Positions 46,323 through 54,907 are shown, numbered from the stretch's first letter. The stretch is DNA of 64,000 nucleotides from Rugosimonospora africana (GCF_016862975.1 NZ_BONZ01000070.1:29781-93780), one strand, 5' to 3'. Notes: generated from the sequence alone by a model not told the origin. Program-made: numbers and translations.

Positions 46323-46369
46323 CCCTGCGTAATTCCACCCGTTGTGTGTCACATCACGCCCTCGATGCT

Positions 46370-46377
46370 TATATGCT
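46370..46377 (+). promoter_or_regulatory. Candidate -10 for murA
   Basis: TATATGCT, containing TATGCT, about 100 nt before the murA start in a 155-bp leader. No clear -35. Confidence 0.3.
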
Positions 46378-46477
46378 GCCCACGCGAGATCTGATCCACA
46401 TCTTCAAGGCCACCACCCGGCGTAACGAAGCCATTTCTCAGCGGAAGCGTGGCCAGGAATCCGCGTTGGAGGTTCGT

Positions 46478-47803
46478 GTGACGAACGACGTCCTCAAGGT
46501 GCACGGCGGCGCGCCACTGCACGGTGAGATCACTGTGCGTGGTGCCAAGAACCTGGTTTCGAAGGCCATGGTGGCCGCGCTACTCGGTGATACGCCGAGC
46601 CGGCTCGCCGAAGTACCGAGGATCCGCGACGTCGAGGTGGTCCGCGGGCTGCTGGAGCTGCACGGCGTCAAAGTGATCGAAGAGGGCAACGGCCTGGTCT
46701 TCGATCCGGCCAACGTGGGCACGGCCGAGATCGACGAGATCAACGTGCACGCGGGTTCGAGCCGGATCCCGATCCTGTTCTGCGGTCCGCTGCTGCACCG
46801 GCTCGGCCACGCGTTCATCCCCGACCTGGGCGGCTGCCACATCGGCGACCGGCCGATCGACTTCCACCTGGCCGCACTGCGGCAGTTTGGCGCGATCGTC
46901 GACAAGACTCCGCAGGGGCTGCACCTGACCGCGCCCAACGGGCTGCACGGCACCAAGTTTGAGCTGCCGTACCCGAGCGTCGGCGCGACCGAGCAGGTGC
47001 TGCTCACCGCGGTACGGGCGGAGGGCGTCACCGAGCTGCGCAACGCCGCGGTCGAGCCGGAGATCATCGACCTGATCTGCATCCTGCAGAAGATGGGCGC
47101 GATCATCAAGGTGCACACCGATCGGGTGATCGAGATCGAGGGCGTCACCAAGCTGCGCGGATACAACCACCGGCCGATCCCGGACCGGCTGGAGGCGGCC
47201 AGCTGGGCCTGCGCCGCGCTGGCCACCCAGGGGGACATCACGGTCAAGGGCGCCCGGCAGGTCGACATGATGACGTTCCTGAACGTCTTCACGTCCGTCG
47301 GCGGCGCGTTCGAGGTCAACGACTCCCCCACCGACGGCGGGATCCGGTTCTGGCACCCGGGCAGCGAGCTGCGCGCGGTCGCCCTGGAGACCGACGTGCA
47401 CCCCGGCTTCATGACCGACTGGCAGCAGCCGCTGGTGGTCGCGCTGACCCAGGCCCGGGGCCTGTCGATCGTGCACGAGACGGTGTACGAGCGACGGTTC
47501 GGCTACACCGACGCGCTCAACACCATGGGCGCGACGATCCAGGTGTACCGGGACTGCCTGGGCGGTACCCCGTGCCGGTTCGGCCGGCGCAACTTCAAGC
47601 ACTCGGCGGTGATCGCCGGCCCGAGCAAGCTGCACGCGGCCGACCTGGTGATCCCTGACCTGCGCGGCGGCTTCAGTCACCTGATCGCGGCGCTGGCCGC
47701 GGAGGGCACCTCGCACGTGTTCGGAGTCAACCTGATCAACCGCGGGTACGAGGACTTCGACGCCAAGCTGGCCGCGCTCGGGGCGCACGCCGAGCGCGCC
47801 TGA
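46478..47803 (+). CDS. murA: UDP-N-acetylglucosamine 1-carboxyvinyltransferase
   Basis: First committed step of peptidoglycan synthesis: adds enolpyruvate from PEP to UDP-GlcNAc in the cytoplasm. 441 aa, EPSP-synthase fold. RGAKNLVSKAM carries K24/N25, and the catalytic loop GGCHIGDRPIDFH contains cysteine C120 (the residue that fosfomycin alkylates in other MurA enzymes, whereas mycobacterial MurA has Asp). GTG 46478 has GGAGG four bases before TTCGT. A longer frame to 46346 exists but lacks a ribosome site. The leader may hold the promoter at 46370. Confidence 0.93.
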   Translation: MTNDVLKVHGGAPLHGEITVRGAKNLVSKAMVAALLGDTPSRLAEVPRIRDVEVVRGLLELHGVKVIEEGNGLVFDPANVGTAEIDEINVHAGSSRIPILFCGPLLHRLGHAFIPDLGGCHIGDRPIDFHLAALRQFGAIVDKTPQGLHLTAPNGLHGTKFELPYPSVGATEQVLLTAVRAEGVTELRNAAVEPEIIDLICILQKMGAIIKVHTDRVIEIEGVTKLRGYNHRPIPDRLEAASWACAALATQGDITVKGARQVDMMTFLNVFTSVGGAFEVNDSPTDGGIRFWHPGSELRAVALETDVHPGFMTDWQQPLVVALTQARGLSIVHETVYERRFGYTDALNTMGATIQVYRDCLGGTPCRFGRRNFKHSAVIAGPSKLHAADLVIPDLRGGFSHLIAALAAEGTSHVFGVNLINRGYEDFDAKLAALGAHAERA

Positions 47804-48049
47804 CCGGCGAGCCGCTGCCGCGCTCCTGGCACACGCCGAGCGCGGCGGCGACAACCGGCGGCCGCCGGCCGCCCTCCGGGTGTACGCCCGCCGCTGCACC
47901 GACAACCCGGCGACCGCTGGCCCCGCGCGGGCCGGTGAAACCGGGTGCTCCCGAAGGTCCGAGAGCACCCGCGACGGCTCTGGGCAGCGGCTTTGCCGAG
48001 TGCGCCGGCCGGCGGCCGGCCGTGTCCGATGTCGGCTACCCTTCATGGC
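47804..48049 (+). other. Intergenic region between murA and DUF3043 gene
   Basis: 246 bp with no gene. GCGCACGCCGAGCGCG at the murA 3' end nearly recurs around 47832. The right end holds the -10 box of the next gene. Confidence 0.4.
48037..48042 (+). promoter_or_regulatory. -10 box TACCCT, leaderless DUF3043 gene
   Basis: Seven nt before GTG 48050. Confidence 0.5.
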
Positions 48050-48670
48050 GTGCCATCCATGTTCCGACGCAAGCCCGTTGAAGAGCCCGTCGACGAGACC
48101 GCCGAGGCGGTGACCGACGAGCAGGCCGAGGCTGCCCAGCGGAAGTCCTACACCCCGAAGAAGGGGGAGGCGACCCCGAAGCGGGTGATCGCCGGGCGAC
48201 GGCCGGCCGCGGCTGCCCCAGCCACCCGCAAGGAAGCACTCAAGCGGAGCCGGGACAAGCAGCGGCAGGATCGCATGGAGCAGCGCGCTGGGATGATGGC
48301 CGGCGACCAGCGCTACCTGTCCGCGCGGGACAAGGGACCGATCCGGGCGCTCGCGCGGGACGTGATCGACTCCCGGATCAACGTCGGGACGATCTTCATC
48401 TTCGTGCTGATCGCCATCCTGATCGGATCGCTGCAGTCGATGCCCGGCACGGTTCAGGCTGCGGCGAACCTGCTGTTCCTGTTCATGATCGTGGCGCTGT
48501 TCGTGGACAGCGCGTTCGTCATCCGCAAGATCCGCAAGCTGGCCCGGGAACGGCACCCCGACGCCAATGAGCGCTGGGGCTCGCTGTACTTCTACACGAT
48601 CATGCGGTCGATCAGCTTCCGCTTCATGCGGGTACCGAAGCCGCGGGTCAAGATCGGTCAGCGGATCTAG
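48050..48670 (+). CDS. DUF3043 membrane protein
   Basis: A 206-aa protein conserved across actinobacteria at this position. The basic, charged N-terminal half (SYTPKKGEATPKRV, RKEALKRSRDKQRQDRMEQR) is probably cytoplasmic. Two membrane helices follow (VGTIFIFVLIAILIGSLQS, ANLLFLFMIVALFVDSAFV), then a conserved tail (WGSLYFYTIMRSISFRFMR). Function unknown. The start at GTG 48050 fits the leaderless -10 box; ATG 48059 three codons later is possible. It ends abutting azlD (stop codons separated by no base). Confidence 0.83.
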   Translation: MPSMFRRKPVEEPVDETAEAVTDEQAEAAQRKSYTPKKGEATPKRVIAGRRPAAAAPATRKEALKRSRDKQRQDRMEQRAGMMAGDQRYLSARDKGPIRALARDVIDSRINVGTIFIFVLIAILIGSLQSMPGTVQAAANLLFLFMIVALFVDSAFVIRKIRKLARERHPDANERWGSLYFYTIMRSISFRFMRVPKPRVKIGQRI

Positions 48671-48979
48671 CTAGTTGACCCCGGCGAAGCGCAGGAGCGC
48701 GGCGGTACCGGCGGCGATCACCACGACCAGGATGAACGGCAGCCTGCGCCACGCGGCCACGGCACCGGCCAGTACCCCGGCGGGTCGGGCGACGCCCACG
48801 AAGCCATGCCCCTCGGTCAACGCCGAGGTGGCCACGAGCGCGGCCAGCAGAGCCACCGCCGCGAGCGGCAGCAACCGGGCGACCGGAGCGGGCAACACGA
48901 CCCGCTCGCGCAGCAGCGCCCCGCCCAGCCGGAACCCGTACGTCCCGGCGGCCAGCAACAGGATCACCACGATCAGCAT
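48671..48979 (-). CDS. azlD: Branched-chain amino acid exporter small subunit (AzlD family)
   Basis: A 102-aa protein with four hydrophobic segments (LIVVILLLAAGTYGFRLGG, LLPLAAVALLAALVATSAL, ARPAGVLAGAVAAW, LPFILVVVIAAGTAALL), the partner of AzlC in an export system known for branched-chain amino acids in Bacillus (azlCD). The ATG lies seven bases inside the azlC 3' end, so translation is coupled. Substrate here is inferred from family only. Confidence 0.85.
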   Translation of the reverse strand: MLIVVILLLAAGTYGFRLGGALLRERVVLPAPVARLLPLAAVALLAALVATSALTEGHGFVGVARPAGVLAGAVAAWRRLPFILVVVIAAGTAALLRFAGVN

Positions 48980-49881
48980 GTGACGGCCGCCTTCCGGACC
49001 GGTACCACGAACGCGAGGCCAAGGGCGGCCAGGGCCAGCAGTACCGGCAGCCCGGCCGGTACCAGCGGGGTGGCCGCCACGGCGATGAGCGCCCCCGCAC
49101 CCGCCACCCAAGGGGCCGCAGGGTCACGACCTGTCCCGGAGCCGTCCCCGACCGTGCCACCGTCGACCGTGACACTGCCGGCCGCGCCACCGTCGACCGT
49201 GACACTGCCGGCCGCGCCACCGCTGGCCGTCACACCGCCGACCGCGACACCGCCGGCCGTGACACCGCCCGCCGTCCCGTCACCCGCCGGAGCGCCACCG
49301 GTCGAGGCCGGACGGGCCGGCGCCGCCGCGCTCTGATCCCGCGCCCGGATCAGCGTCGGCAGCAGCAGCGCGAACAGGCCGGCCGGGAACGCGGCGTCCA
49401 GCCCGAACGTGCCTGGGTCGCCGATCGCGCTGCCGACCATCGCGCCGACAAGCCCGCCGGCGTTCCACGCGACGAACAGGGCGACGCCGGTCAGCCAGTA
49501 GGCGGCGCGGCGCTTCCGGGGATCGGGCTGTGCCAGCGCGAACGCGACCGACTCGTCGACCATGATGTGGCTGCCGGCCAGCCGGGTGGCTCCGCGGCCC
49601 AGCACGTCACCGACCGCCATCCCGAACGGCAGGTGCCGCGCGTTGAGCAGCAATCCGCCCAGTACGGCGGCCACCGGGTTGCCGGCCGCGACCAGGCTGG
49701 CCGCGAGGAACTGCGCGCCACCCGCGAAGATCAGGATGGACATCGCCACCGCAGCCCAGAGCGGGAGGCCGCTCGCGACCGCGATCGCACCGAAGGACAT
49801 CCCGACGAAGCAGTCGGCCGCGACGATCGCGGCGATGTCCCGGATCAGCGCCCGGTCTGCCGTTCGCCACATCGCACGCAT
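48973..49881 (-). CDS. azlC: AzlC-family amino acid exporter subunit with repeat insert
   Basis: Membrane permease subunit working with AzlD. 302 aa. FGAIAVASGLPLWAAVAMSILIFAGGAQF and LLNARHLPFGMAVG are family hallmarks. Between the penultimate and last hydrophobic regions is a 75-residue Gly/Val/Thr-rich insert (about 195-250) built from units such as GGAAGSVTVD, encoded by 30-bp tandem repeats at 49156-49275. Ordinary AzlC proteins are about 230-250 aa, so this loop accounts for the extra length. Divergent from an XRE/cupin regulator; overlapping promoters and inverted repeats suggest control by it. Confidence 0.87.
   Translation of the reverse strand: MRAMWRTADRALIRDIAAIVAADCFVGMSFGAIAVASGLPLWAAVAMSILIFAGGAQFLAASLVAAGNPVAAVLGGLLLNARHLPFGMAVGDVLGRGATRLAGSHIMVDESVAFALAQPDPRKRRAAYWLTGVALFVAWNAGGLVGAMVGSAIGDPGTFGLDAAFPAGLFALLLPTLIRARDQSAAAPARPASTGGAPAGDGTAGGVTAGGVAVGGVTASGGAAGSVTVDGGAAGSVTVDGGTVGDGSGTGRDPAAPWVAGAGALIAVAATPLVPAGLPVLLALAALGLAFVVPVRKAAVTC
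49156..49275. repeat. 30-bp tandem repeats inside azlC
   Basis: Two identical 30-bp units (49156-49185, 49186-49215) starting GCCACCGTCG, followed by two degenerate units (49216-49245, 49246-49275). In frame, they encode Gly/Ala/Ser/Val/Thr repeats. Confidence 0.85.
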
Positions 49882-49888
49882 GGTCTCT

Positions 49889-49925
49889 TATGATGAACAC
49901 AACCGAGGTGTTCGTCAAATCGAAC
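49889..49925. promoter_or_regulatory. Divergent azlC / XRE regulator promoter region with inverted repeats
   Basis: Plus-strand -10 TATGAT (49889-49894). The same hexamer reads ATCATA on the minus strand, 18 nt from a minus-strand -35 TTGACG (49913-49918) and 7 nt from the azlC ATG. Inverted repeats GAACAC-N7-GTGTTC (49895-49913) and GTTCG-N6-CGAAC (49910-49925) cover this DNA and include the azlC -35. Confidence 0.5.
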
Positions 49926-49946
49926 GATCTGACCGCTGGAGCGAAC

Positions 49947-50507
49947 ATGACCGTACCGGGGCCACCGTTGGCCGCGATCGCGGCGGCGCTGCGCGAGCAA
50001 CGTGAGCGTGCCGGGCTGTCGCTGACCGAGCTAGCCCGGCGGGCCGGCGTCGCCAAGTCGACGCTGTCCCAGCTCGAGTCGGGTGCCGGAAATCCCAGCG
50101 TGGAGACGCTGTGGGCACTGGCCGTGGCGCTGGGGGTGCCGTTCAGCCAACTGGTCGAGCCGCCGGCCCCTCCGGTGCGGGTGGTACGCGCCGGGCAGGG
50201 TCCCCTCGTCCCGTCGGAGCGGGCGCACTTCACCGGTAGCCTGCTGGCGGCCGGCCCGCCGCACGGCAGGCGAGACATCTACGTCATCACCCTGGAGCCC
50301 GGGCCCGAGCACCGGCAGGCCCAGCCGCACATCCCCGGTACGGTCGAGCACCTGATCGTGGCGGCCGGACGGGTCCGTACCGGCCCGGCCGACCAGGTGG
50401 TCGAGCTGGGTCCGGGAGACTATGCCGCGTTCGCCGGCGACGTTCCGCACGCCTATGAGGCGATGGAGCCGGGCACCTGGGCGGTGCTGGTGATGGAGCA
50501 CCGCTGA
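49947..50507 (+). CDS. XRE-family regulator with cupin domain
   Basis: A 186-aa transcription factor: helix-turn-helix at about 12-70 (LREQRERAGLSLTELARRAG, VAKSTLSQLESG) and a small-molecule-sensing cupin at about 85-180 (ITLEPGPEHRQAQPHIPGTVEH, GDYAAFAGDVPHAYEA). ATG 49947 has GGAG five to six bases upstream. An in-frame ATG at 49890 would sit in the promoter and is rejected. Regulators of this layout frequently adjoin AzlCD-type exporters, so amino-acid-responsive repression of azlCD and itself is inferred. Confidence 0.86.
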   Translation: MTVPGPPLAAIAAALREQRERAGLSLTELARRAGVAKSTLSQLESGAGNPSVETLWALAVALGVPFSQLVEPPAPPVRVVRAGQGPLVPSERAHFTGSLLAAGPPHGRRDIYVITLEPGPEHRQAQPHIPGTVEHLIVAAGRVRTGPADQVVELGPGDYAAFAGDVPHAYEAMEPGTWAVLVMEHR

Positions 50508-50705
50508 GCGGGCGACACGCCGACGGCCGCGATCGGCGCAGCGTGCCGATACAGCGGATAACGCCGGAATCCCGCACTAACCAGCCCGATCAAAGTCCGA
50601 TATGGTACTGGGGGCTCGACGGTACCCGCCGCATCATCTTGGCGGTGCCGCTGTCCACGCCGTACCCTCCTTTCGCGACCGGGCCGAGTCACTTCACCCG
50701 GTTCT

Positions 50706-50711
50706 TATGCT
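50706..50711 (+). promoter_or_regulatory. Candidate -10 of the WG-repeat gene
   Basis: TATGCT, about 38 nt before GTG 50749. The -35 is not clear. Confidence 0.35.
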
Positions 50712-50748
50712 TTGCTGGACGCGTTTTCGACCGACGAGGTGGCACTGC

Positions 50749-53700
50749 GTGACCGAGCGCGACGATCACGCCGAGGACCGGCGCAGGCCGGCCGGACCGG
50801 CGTGGGCGACCGTGCCGACCATGCAGTGGGCCCGGGTCGCGCCGGAAGACGAAGACGCCGAGTCCAGCCCGCGACCGGGCGGGCGGCGGCCGGGCCGCCG
50901 GCCGCCGGAGGACTCCACGGACGATCGCGAGGAAATCCTCGACGAGGATGAGGCCGAGGAGGGTCGACTGCGGCCCGGAGCCGGTGACGGGCGGGCCCGC
51001 GGGGTCGCTCGGCCGGGAGCCTCGACGGATCGCGAGCCTGACCGGGTCGGTGGGCCTCCCATGCCCCCGATCGAAGCGTCGTCCGCGGTCCGGTTCACCA
51101 GCCGGCCCACTGGCAGGCGCCGACCCGGTGACGATCCGCGACCCGCCGACGTCCGCCGCCCCACCGACGATCGCTCCCCTGACGACCGCCCGCTGGACGA
51201 ACGCCGGGCGGCCGATGAGGGTCGGGGCAGTGACGAGCGCCGTCCGATCGACGAGCGCCGTCCCGTTGACGAGCGCCGCCCCATCGACGAACGCCGTCCG
51301 CGGGACGAACGTCGCGGCGGCGAGCGCCGGACCGCGGGCGAACGCCGGGGGCCTGACGACCGCCGCGCACCTGACGACCGCCGAGGCCCCGACGACCGCC
51401 GCGCACCTGACGACCGCCGAGGCCCCGACGACCGTAGACGGCCCGACGACCGCTGGGACGACGACCGCCGTGGGCCCGTGGACCGGCGGGTCGCCGAAGA
51501 CCGCCGACCCGCGGAAGATCGCCGAGCCGGCGGGGATCGCTGGGACGACGACGACCACTGGGACGACGACCGGTGGGCGGACGACGACTTCTGGGCTGAC
51601 GACGACCACCGGGCCAGTGACCGCCGCGGCGGCAATGAGCGCCGCGATCGCCGCCCCGCCGGACGCCGGCCGGTCGACGAACACCGGCCCGCCGACGATC
51701 GCCGCGAACGTGGCCCGGAAGGCGAGCGCCGCCCGGTCGACGACCGCTGGCTGGACGACGACCACCGGAGCGGTGAGCGCCGCGGCGGCGACGCACGACC
51801 CGGCGTCGAGCGACGGCCGGCAGGCGACCGGCGACCGGTAGATCGCCGAGCACCCGGTGACCGCCATCCGGACGACCGGTTCGCGGACGAGGACCGCTGG
51901 GACGACGACGCCCGCCGGGAGGACGACCACCGCCGGGAGGACGACCACCGACGGGAAGACGACGCTCGCTGGGAAGACGACCACCGCCGCCCGTCCGGGG
52001 ATCGCCGGCTTGACGACCGCCGGAGCGACGAGGACTCCTGGGACGACGACCGCCGGCCCGCAGCCGACCGCCGGGGCCGTGGTGACCGCAGGCCGGGAAG
52101 CGACCGGCGCGGTGGGGAGGGCCGGCCGCGCGGTGCCGGACGGGCATCGGTACCGGTCGGTCCCCCGCCCGGTCCCGCGCCCGCTCCCCGGGTGCAGCGG
52201 CAGCCCCGACTCCCCCGCCCCGGCGAGGTGTTCACCGGCGCCGAAGGCATCCCCGCCGGGTTGCGCCCGGACATCGTCGAGGCGCTCACCGCGCCCACCC
52301 CGCCCGGCGGCCTCCGGTACGAGCCGCCGGCACCGCCGGTCGTCAGCGCCCCGCCGGACATCGGGCCGATCGAACCGGTCAGCTCCCCGCCGGTCTCGGC
52401 GCCGCCGGTGTCCGCTCCGCCGGTCTCGGCGCCCCCGTTCCCCGTCTCCGGGCCGCCGTCGGACGAGCCCGCTCCGGCCGGTGCGACCGACCCCGAGCAG
52501 ACCCTGGCCACCTGGGACTGGGTGTTCGATCCGGACACCCTGCGGGAGAAGGTGGACGGCGAAGAGGAACGGCTCCTGGAGATCAGGGACCTGCTCACGG
52601 TCAAGCTCAACGGGCACGAGGACAACGCTCCCCGAGCGCGCCTGCTGAGCCTGCGCGCGGTGGTGTCCCGCATCCTCGGCGACCTGCAGAAGGCACAGGC
52701 CGACGGCAAGCTGGCGCTGGCCCACGCGGAAGCGACCGGCGAGCTGCGCCGGATCGCGATCGCTCAGGCGCGGCTCGCCCACGTGCTCCAGTGGCGCGGG
52801 GAGTTCGAGGAAGCCGACCGGCTGTTCACGCTGGCCAACTCGACCGAGCTGCCGGACCGGCTGCGGGCCACGATGTACCAGCACTCCGGGAAGTGCGCCT
52901 ACGACCAGGGGCGGTACATCGAAGCGTGCATCCACTTCGAGAAGGCCCTCGAACTGCGCAAGACCGAAGACCCCGAAATGATCGCGCACACCGAGCTGGC
53001 GCTGGACGCGGTGTTCCGCAAGGTGGCCGAGAACGACTGGGGTCCGTACCCGCGTACCCGCGAGGAGATCCTGCAGATCCGCCGGCCACCGACCCCGGCG
53101 CTGGACGAGCAGACCGGCCTGTGGGGCTTCACCGACGCGGAAGGCGAGACCCGGGTCGCGGCGGTGTACTCCGACGTGCAGCCGTTCCGGGACTCGGTCG
53201 CCTGGGTGCAGCGGCCCGGCCAGGAATCCTGGGAGCTGATCGATGAGGCGGGCGAGACCCTGATCCCAGCGCACGCCGGGTACCTCGGGGTGAGCAGTTT
53301 CTCCGACGGGCTGGCCTGGGTGTCCCGGGACGGTACCGCGCGGTGGATCGGCATCGACAAGGCCAACACGGTGACCATCTCGACCGGCTTCGAGGACGTC
53401 CGCCCGTTCCGGCGCGGGATGGCCGCGGTACGGCGGGGTGGTCGCTGGGGTGCGGTGGACGGCATCGGCCGGGCGGTGGTCCCGTTCCGGTACGACTCGT
53501 TCGCCACCGCCCTGTCGGACGGGCGCTACATCGACGGCTTCTCCGACGAGGGGCTGGCCGTGGTGGAGTTGGGCGGCCGCAAGGGCGTGGTGGACCGGGC
53601 CGGACGGGTGCTGGTCGAGCCGGTACACCCGGCACTGGTCATCCACCCGGTGGCGTTCCTCATCACCGACGGGGCACACCGCTGGGGTGCCTTGGACCGC

Positions 53701-53796
53701 CGCGGCCGGATGTTGATCACGCCGAGCCATCCCAGCCGGATGGCTGTCACCGAGGAGATCGATCGGCTCTTGGTCGACGCCCGCCCTATGCTGTGA
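50749..53796 (+). CDS. Asp/Arg-repeat, TPR-like and WG-repeat protein
   Basis: A 1015-aa protein with four parts. 1-125: disordered, acidic. About 128-455: a very long Asp/Arg-rich low-complexity region of short units (DERRPI, DERRPV, DDRRAP, DDRRGP, REDDHR, WDDD). About 455-585: proline-rich, with PPVSAPPVSAPP. About 585-768: a helical TPR-like repeat region (KAQADGKLALAHAEATGELR, YQHSGKCAYDQGRYIEACIH). About 788-1015: WG-type beta repeats (QTGLWGFTDAEGETRVAAVY, GRWGAVDGIGRAVVPF, HRWGALDRRGRMLI). No signal peptide or membrane helix. WG repeats are usually protein-binding, and the charged region could phase-separate or bind nucleic acid; both are inferences. GTG 50749 has GAGGTGG upstream. 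Function unknown. Confidence 0.82.
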   Translation: MTERDDHAEDRRRPAGPAWATVPTMQWARVAPEDEDAESSPRPGGRRPGRRPPEDSTDDREEILDEDEAEEGRLRPGAGDGRARGVARPGASTDREPDRVGGPPMPPIEASSAVRFTSRPTGRRRPGDDPRPADVRRPTDDRSPDDRPLDERRAADEGRGSDERRPIDERRPVDERRPIDERRPRDERRGGERRTAGERRGPDDRRAPDDRRGPDDRRAPDDRRGPDDRRRPDDRWDDDRRGPVDRRVAEDRRPAEDRRAGGDRWDDDDHWDDDRWADDDFWADDDHRASDRRGGNERRDRRPAGRRPVDEHRPADDRRERGPEGERRPVDDRWLDDDHRSGERRGGDARPGVERRPAGDRRPVDRRAPGDRHPDDRFADEDRWDDDARREDDHRREDDHRREDDARWEDDHRRPSGDRRLDDRRSDEDSWDDDRRPAADRRGRGDRRPGSDRRGGEGRPRGAGRASVPVGPPPGPAPAPRVQRQPRLPRPGEVFTGAEGIPAGLRPDIVEALTAPTPPGGLRYEPPAPPVVSAPPDIGPIEPVSSPPVSAPPVSAPPVSAPPFPVSGPPSDEPAPAGATDPEQTLATWDWVFDPDTLREKVDGEEERLLEIRDLLTVKLNGHEDNAPRARLLSLRAVVSRILGDLQKAQADGKLALAHAEATGELRRIAIAQARLAHVLQWRGEFEEADRLFTLANSTELPDRLRATMYQHSGKCAYDQGRYIEACIHFEKALELRKTEDPEMIAHTELALDAVFRKVAENDWGPYPRTREEILQIRRPPTPALDEQTGLWGFTDAEGETRVAAVYSDVQPFRDSVAWVQRPGQESWELIDEAGETLIPAHAGYLGVSSFSDGLAWVSRDGTARWIGIDKANTVTISTGFEDVRPFRRGMAAVRRGGRWGAVDGIGRAVVPFRYDSFATALSDGRYIDGFSDEGLAVVELGGRKGVVDRAGRVLVEPVHPALVIHPVAFLITDGAHRWGALDRRGRMLITPSHPSRMAVTEEIDRLLVDARPML
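51340..51440 (+). repeat. 36-bp tandem repeats in the Asp/Arg region
   Basis: Near-exact 36-bp units encode PDDRRAPDDRRG twice in a row and then partially again. They are the most regular part of an Asp/Arg low-complexity stretch running from about 51130 to 52110. Confidence 0.75.
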
Positions 53797-53820
53797 GCCG
53801 GATCGTGATCGCTGCCGACG

Positions 53821-53870
53821 ACTGGTCCGGGTCGTGGCGCGGCGCCAGACGCGCCGAGCCGGACTGGTCG
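53821..53870. repeat. Dispersed 50-bp structured element, copy B
   Basis: Bounded by ACTGGTC. Outer stem GGTCCGG/CCGGACT differs from copies A and C1 (GGTCTGG/CCAGACT) by a compensatory T:A to C:G change. Lies between the WG gene and the aldo/keto reductase gene. Confidence 0.8.
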
Positions 53871-53896
53871 CACGTGCCGCCGTCGACGTCGACCGA

Positions 53897-53902
53897 TAGG
53901 GT
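53897..53902 (+). promoter_or_regulatory. -10 box TAGGGT, leaderless aldo/keto reductase gene
   Basis: Six nt before ATG 53909. Confidence 0.55.
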
Positions 53903-53908
53903 CTTGCC

Positions 53909-54907
53909 ATGCAATATCGACACCTTGGCCGATCCGGCCTCATGGTCAGCGAGATCTCCTACGGCAACTGGATCACCCATGGCTCCCAGGTCGAGGAGGA
54001 GCAGGCTACCGCCTGTGTGCACGCCGCACTCGATCTCGGTATCACCACTTTCGACACCGCCGATGTCTACGCGGGCACCCGCGCGGAGTCGGTTCTCGGC
54101 CGCGCCCTGAACGGGCAGCGCCGCGAGGGCCTGGAGATCTTCACCAAGGTCTACTGGCCGACCGGTTCCGGCGCCAACGACCGCGGCCTGTCCCGCAAGC
54201 ACGTCCAGGAGTCGATCAACGGATCGCTGAGCCGGTTGCAGACCGACTACGTCGACCTGTACCAGGCGCACCGGTACGACTACTCGACGCCGCTCGAGGA
54301 GACGATGCAGGCGTTCGCCGACATCGTGCACGCCGGGAAGGCGCTCTACATCGGCGTGTCCGAGTGGCGTGCCAGCGAGATCCGGGCCGCGGCCGACCTG
54401 GCCCGCGAGCTGAAGATCCAGCTGGTGTCGAACCAGCCGCAGTACAGCATGCTGTGGCGGGTCATCGAGGCCGAGGTCGTCCCGACCTCGGAGGAGCTCG
54501 GCGTCGGGCAGATCGTCTGGTCCCCGATCGCGCAGGGTGTGCTGACCGGCAAGTACCTGCCGGGGCAGTCGGCACCGGAGGGCTCGCGGGCCACCGACGA
54601 GAAGTCCGGCGCGAACTTCATCCGCCGGTTCCTGCGGGACGACGTGCTGGCCCGGGTCCAGCAGCTCAAGCCGATCGCCGAGAAGGCCGGGCTCAGCATG
54701 GCCCAGCTGGCGGTGGCCTGGGTGTTGCAGAACCCGAACGTGTCCTCGGCGATCGTCGGCGCGACCCGGCCGGAGCAGCTGCAGGACAACGTGAAGGCCG
54801 CGGGCGTGAAGCTGGACGCGGAGCTGCTCAAGGCGATCGACGAGATCCTCGACCCGATCGTCGAGCGCGACCCGGCCAAGACCGAAAGCCCGGCCGCTCG
54901 CCCCTGA
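53909..54907 (+). CDS. Aldo/keto reductase (K+ channel beta-subunit-like)
   Basis: NADPH-dependent oxidoreductase with a TIM-barrel fold. 332 aa with the catalytic tetrad D49, Y54 (FDTADVYAGT), K80 (IFTKVYW) and H121 (LYQAHRYD), and the cofactor-binding C-terminal IVGATRPEQLQDN. MQYRHLGRSGLMVSEISYGN at the N-terminus and the WSPIAQGVLTGKY segment point to the Kv-beta/YghZ-like branch. Natural substrate unknown. Leaderless start on TAGGGT. The final codons are copied in a 65-bp tandem duplication. Confidence 0.9.
   Translation: MQYRHLGRSGLMVSEISYGNWITHGSQVEEEQATACVHAALDLGITTFDTADVYAGTRAESVLGRALNGQRREGLEIFTKVYWPTGSGANDRGLSRKHVQESINGSLSRLQTDYVDLYQAHRYDYSTPLEETMQAFADIVHAGKALYIGVSEWRASEIRAAADLARELKIQLVSNQPQYSMLWRVIEAEVVPTSEELGVGQIVWSPIAQGVLTGKYLPGQSAPEGSRATDEKSGANFIRRFLRDDVLARVQQLKPIAEKAGLSMAQLAVAWVLQNPNVSSAIVGATRPEQLQDNVKAAGVKLDAELLKAIDEILDPIVERDPAKTESPAARP

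Noticed and set aside
46346..46477. N-terminal extension of MurA from 46346
   Set aside because: GTG 46478 has a GGAGG at ideal spacing, and the extension would lie in the likely promoter/leader.
49890..49946. Upstream ATG for the XRE regulator
   Set aside because: It would fall within the -10 box and inverted repeats; ATG 49947 has a good ribosome site.
51340..51440. CRISPR-like regular repeats
   Set aside because: Units are contiguous, in frame and without unique spacers; they are coding tandem repeats.
50689..53943. Very long open frames on the minus strand opposite the WG-repeat gene
   Set aside because: They arise because Asp/Arg repeat codons read as Val/Pro/Ser-rich repeats on the other strand. 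No ribosome site, and the plus-strand frame holds recognisable WG and TPR-like domains.
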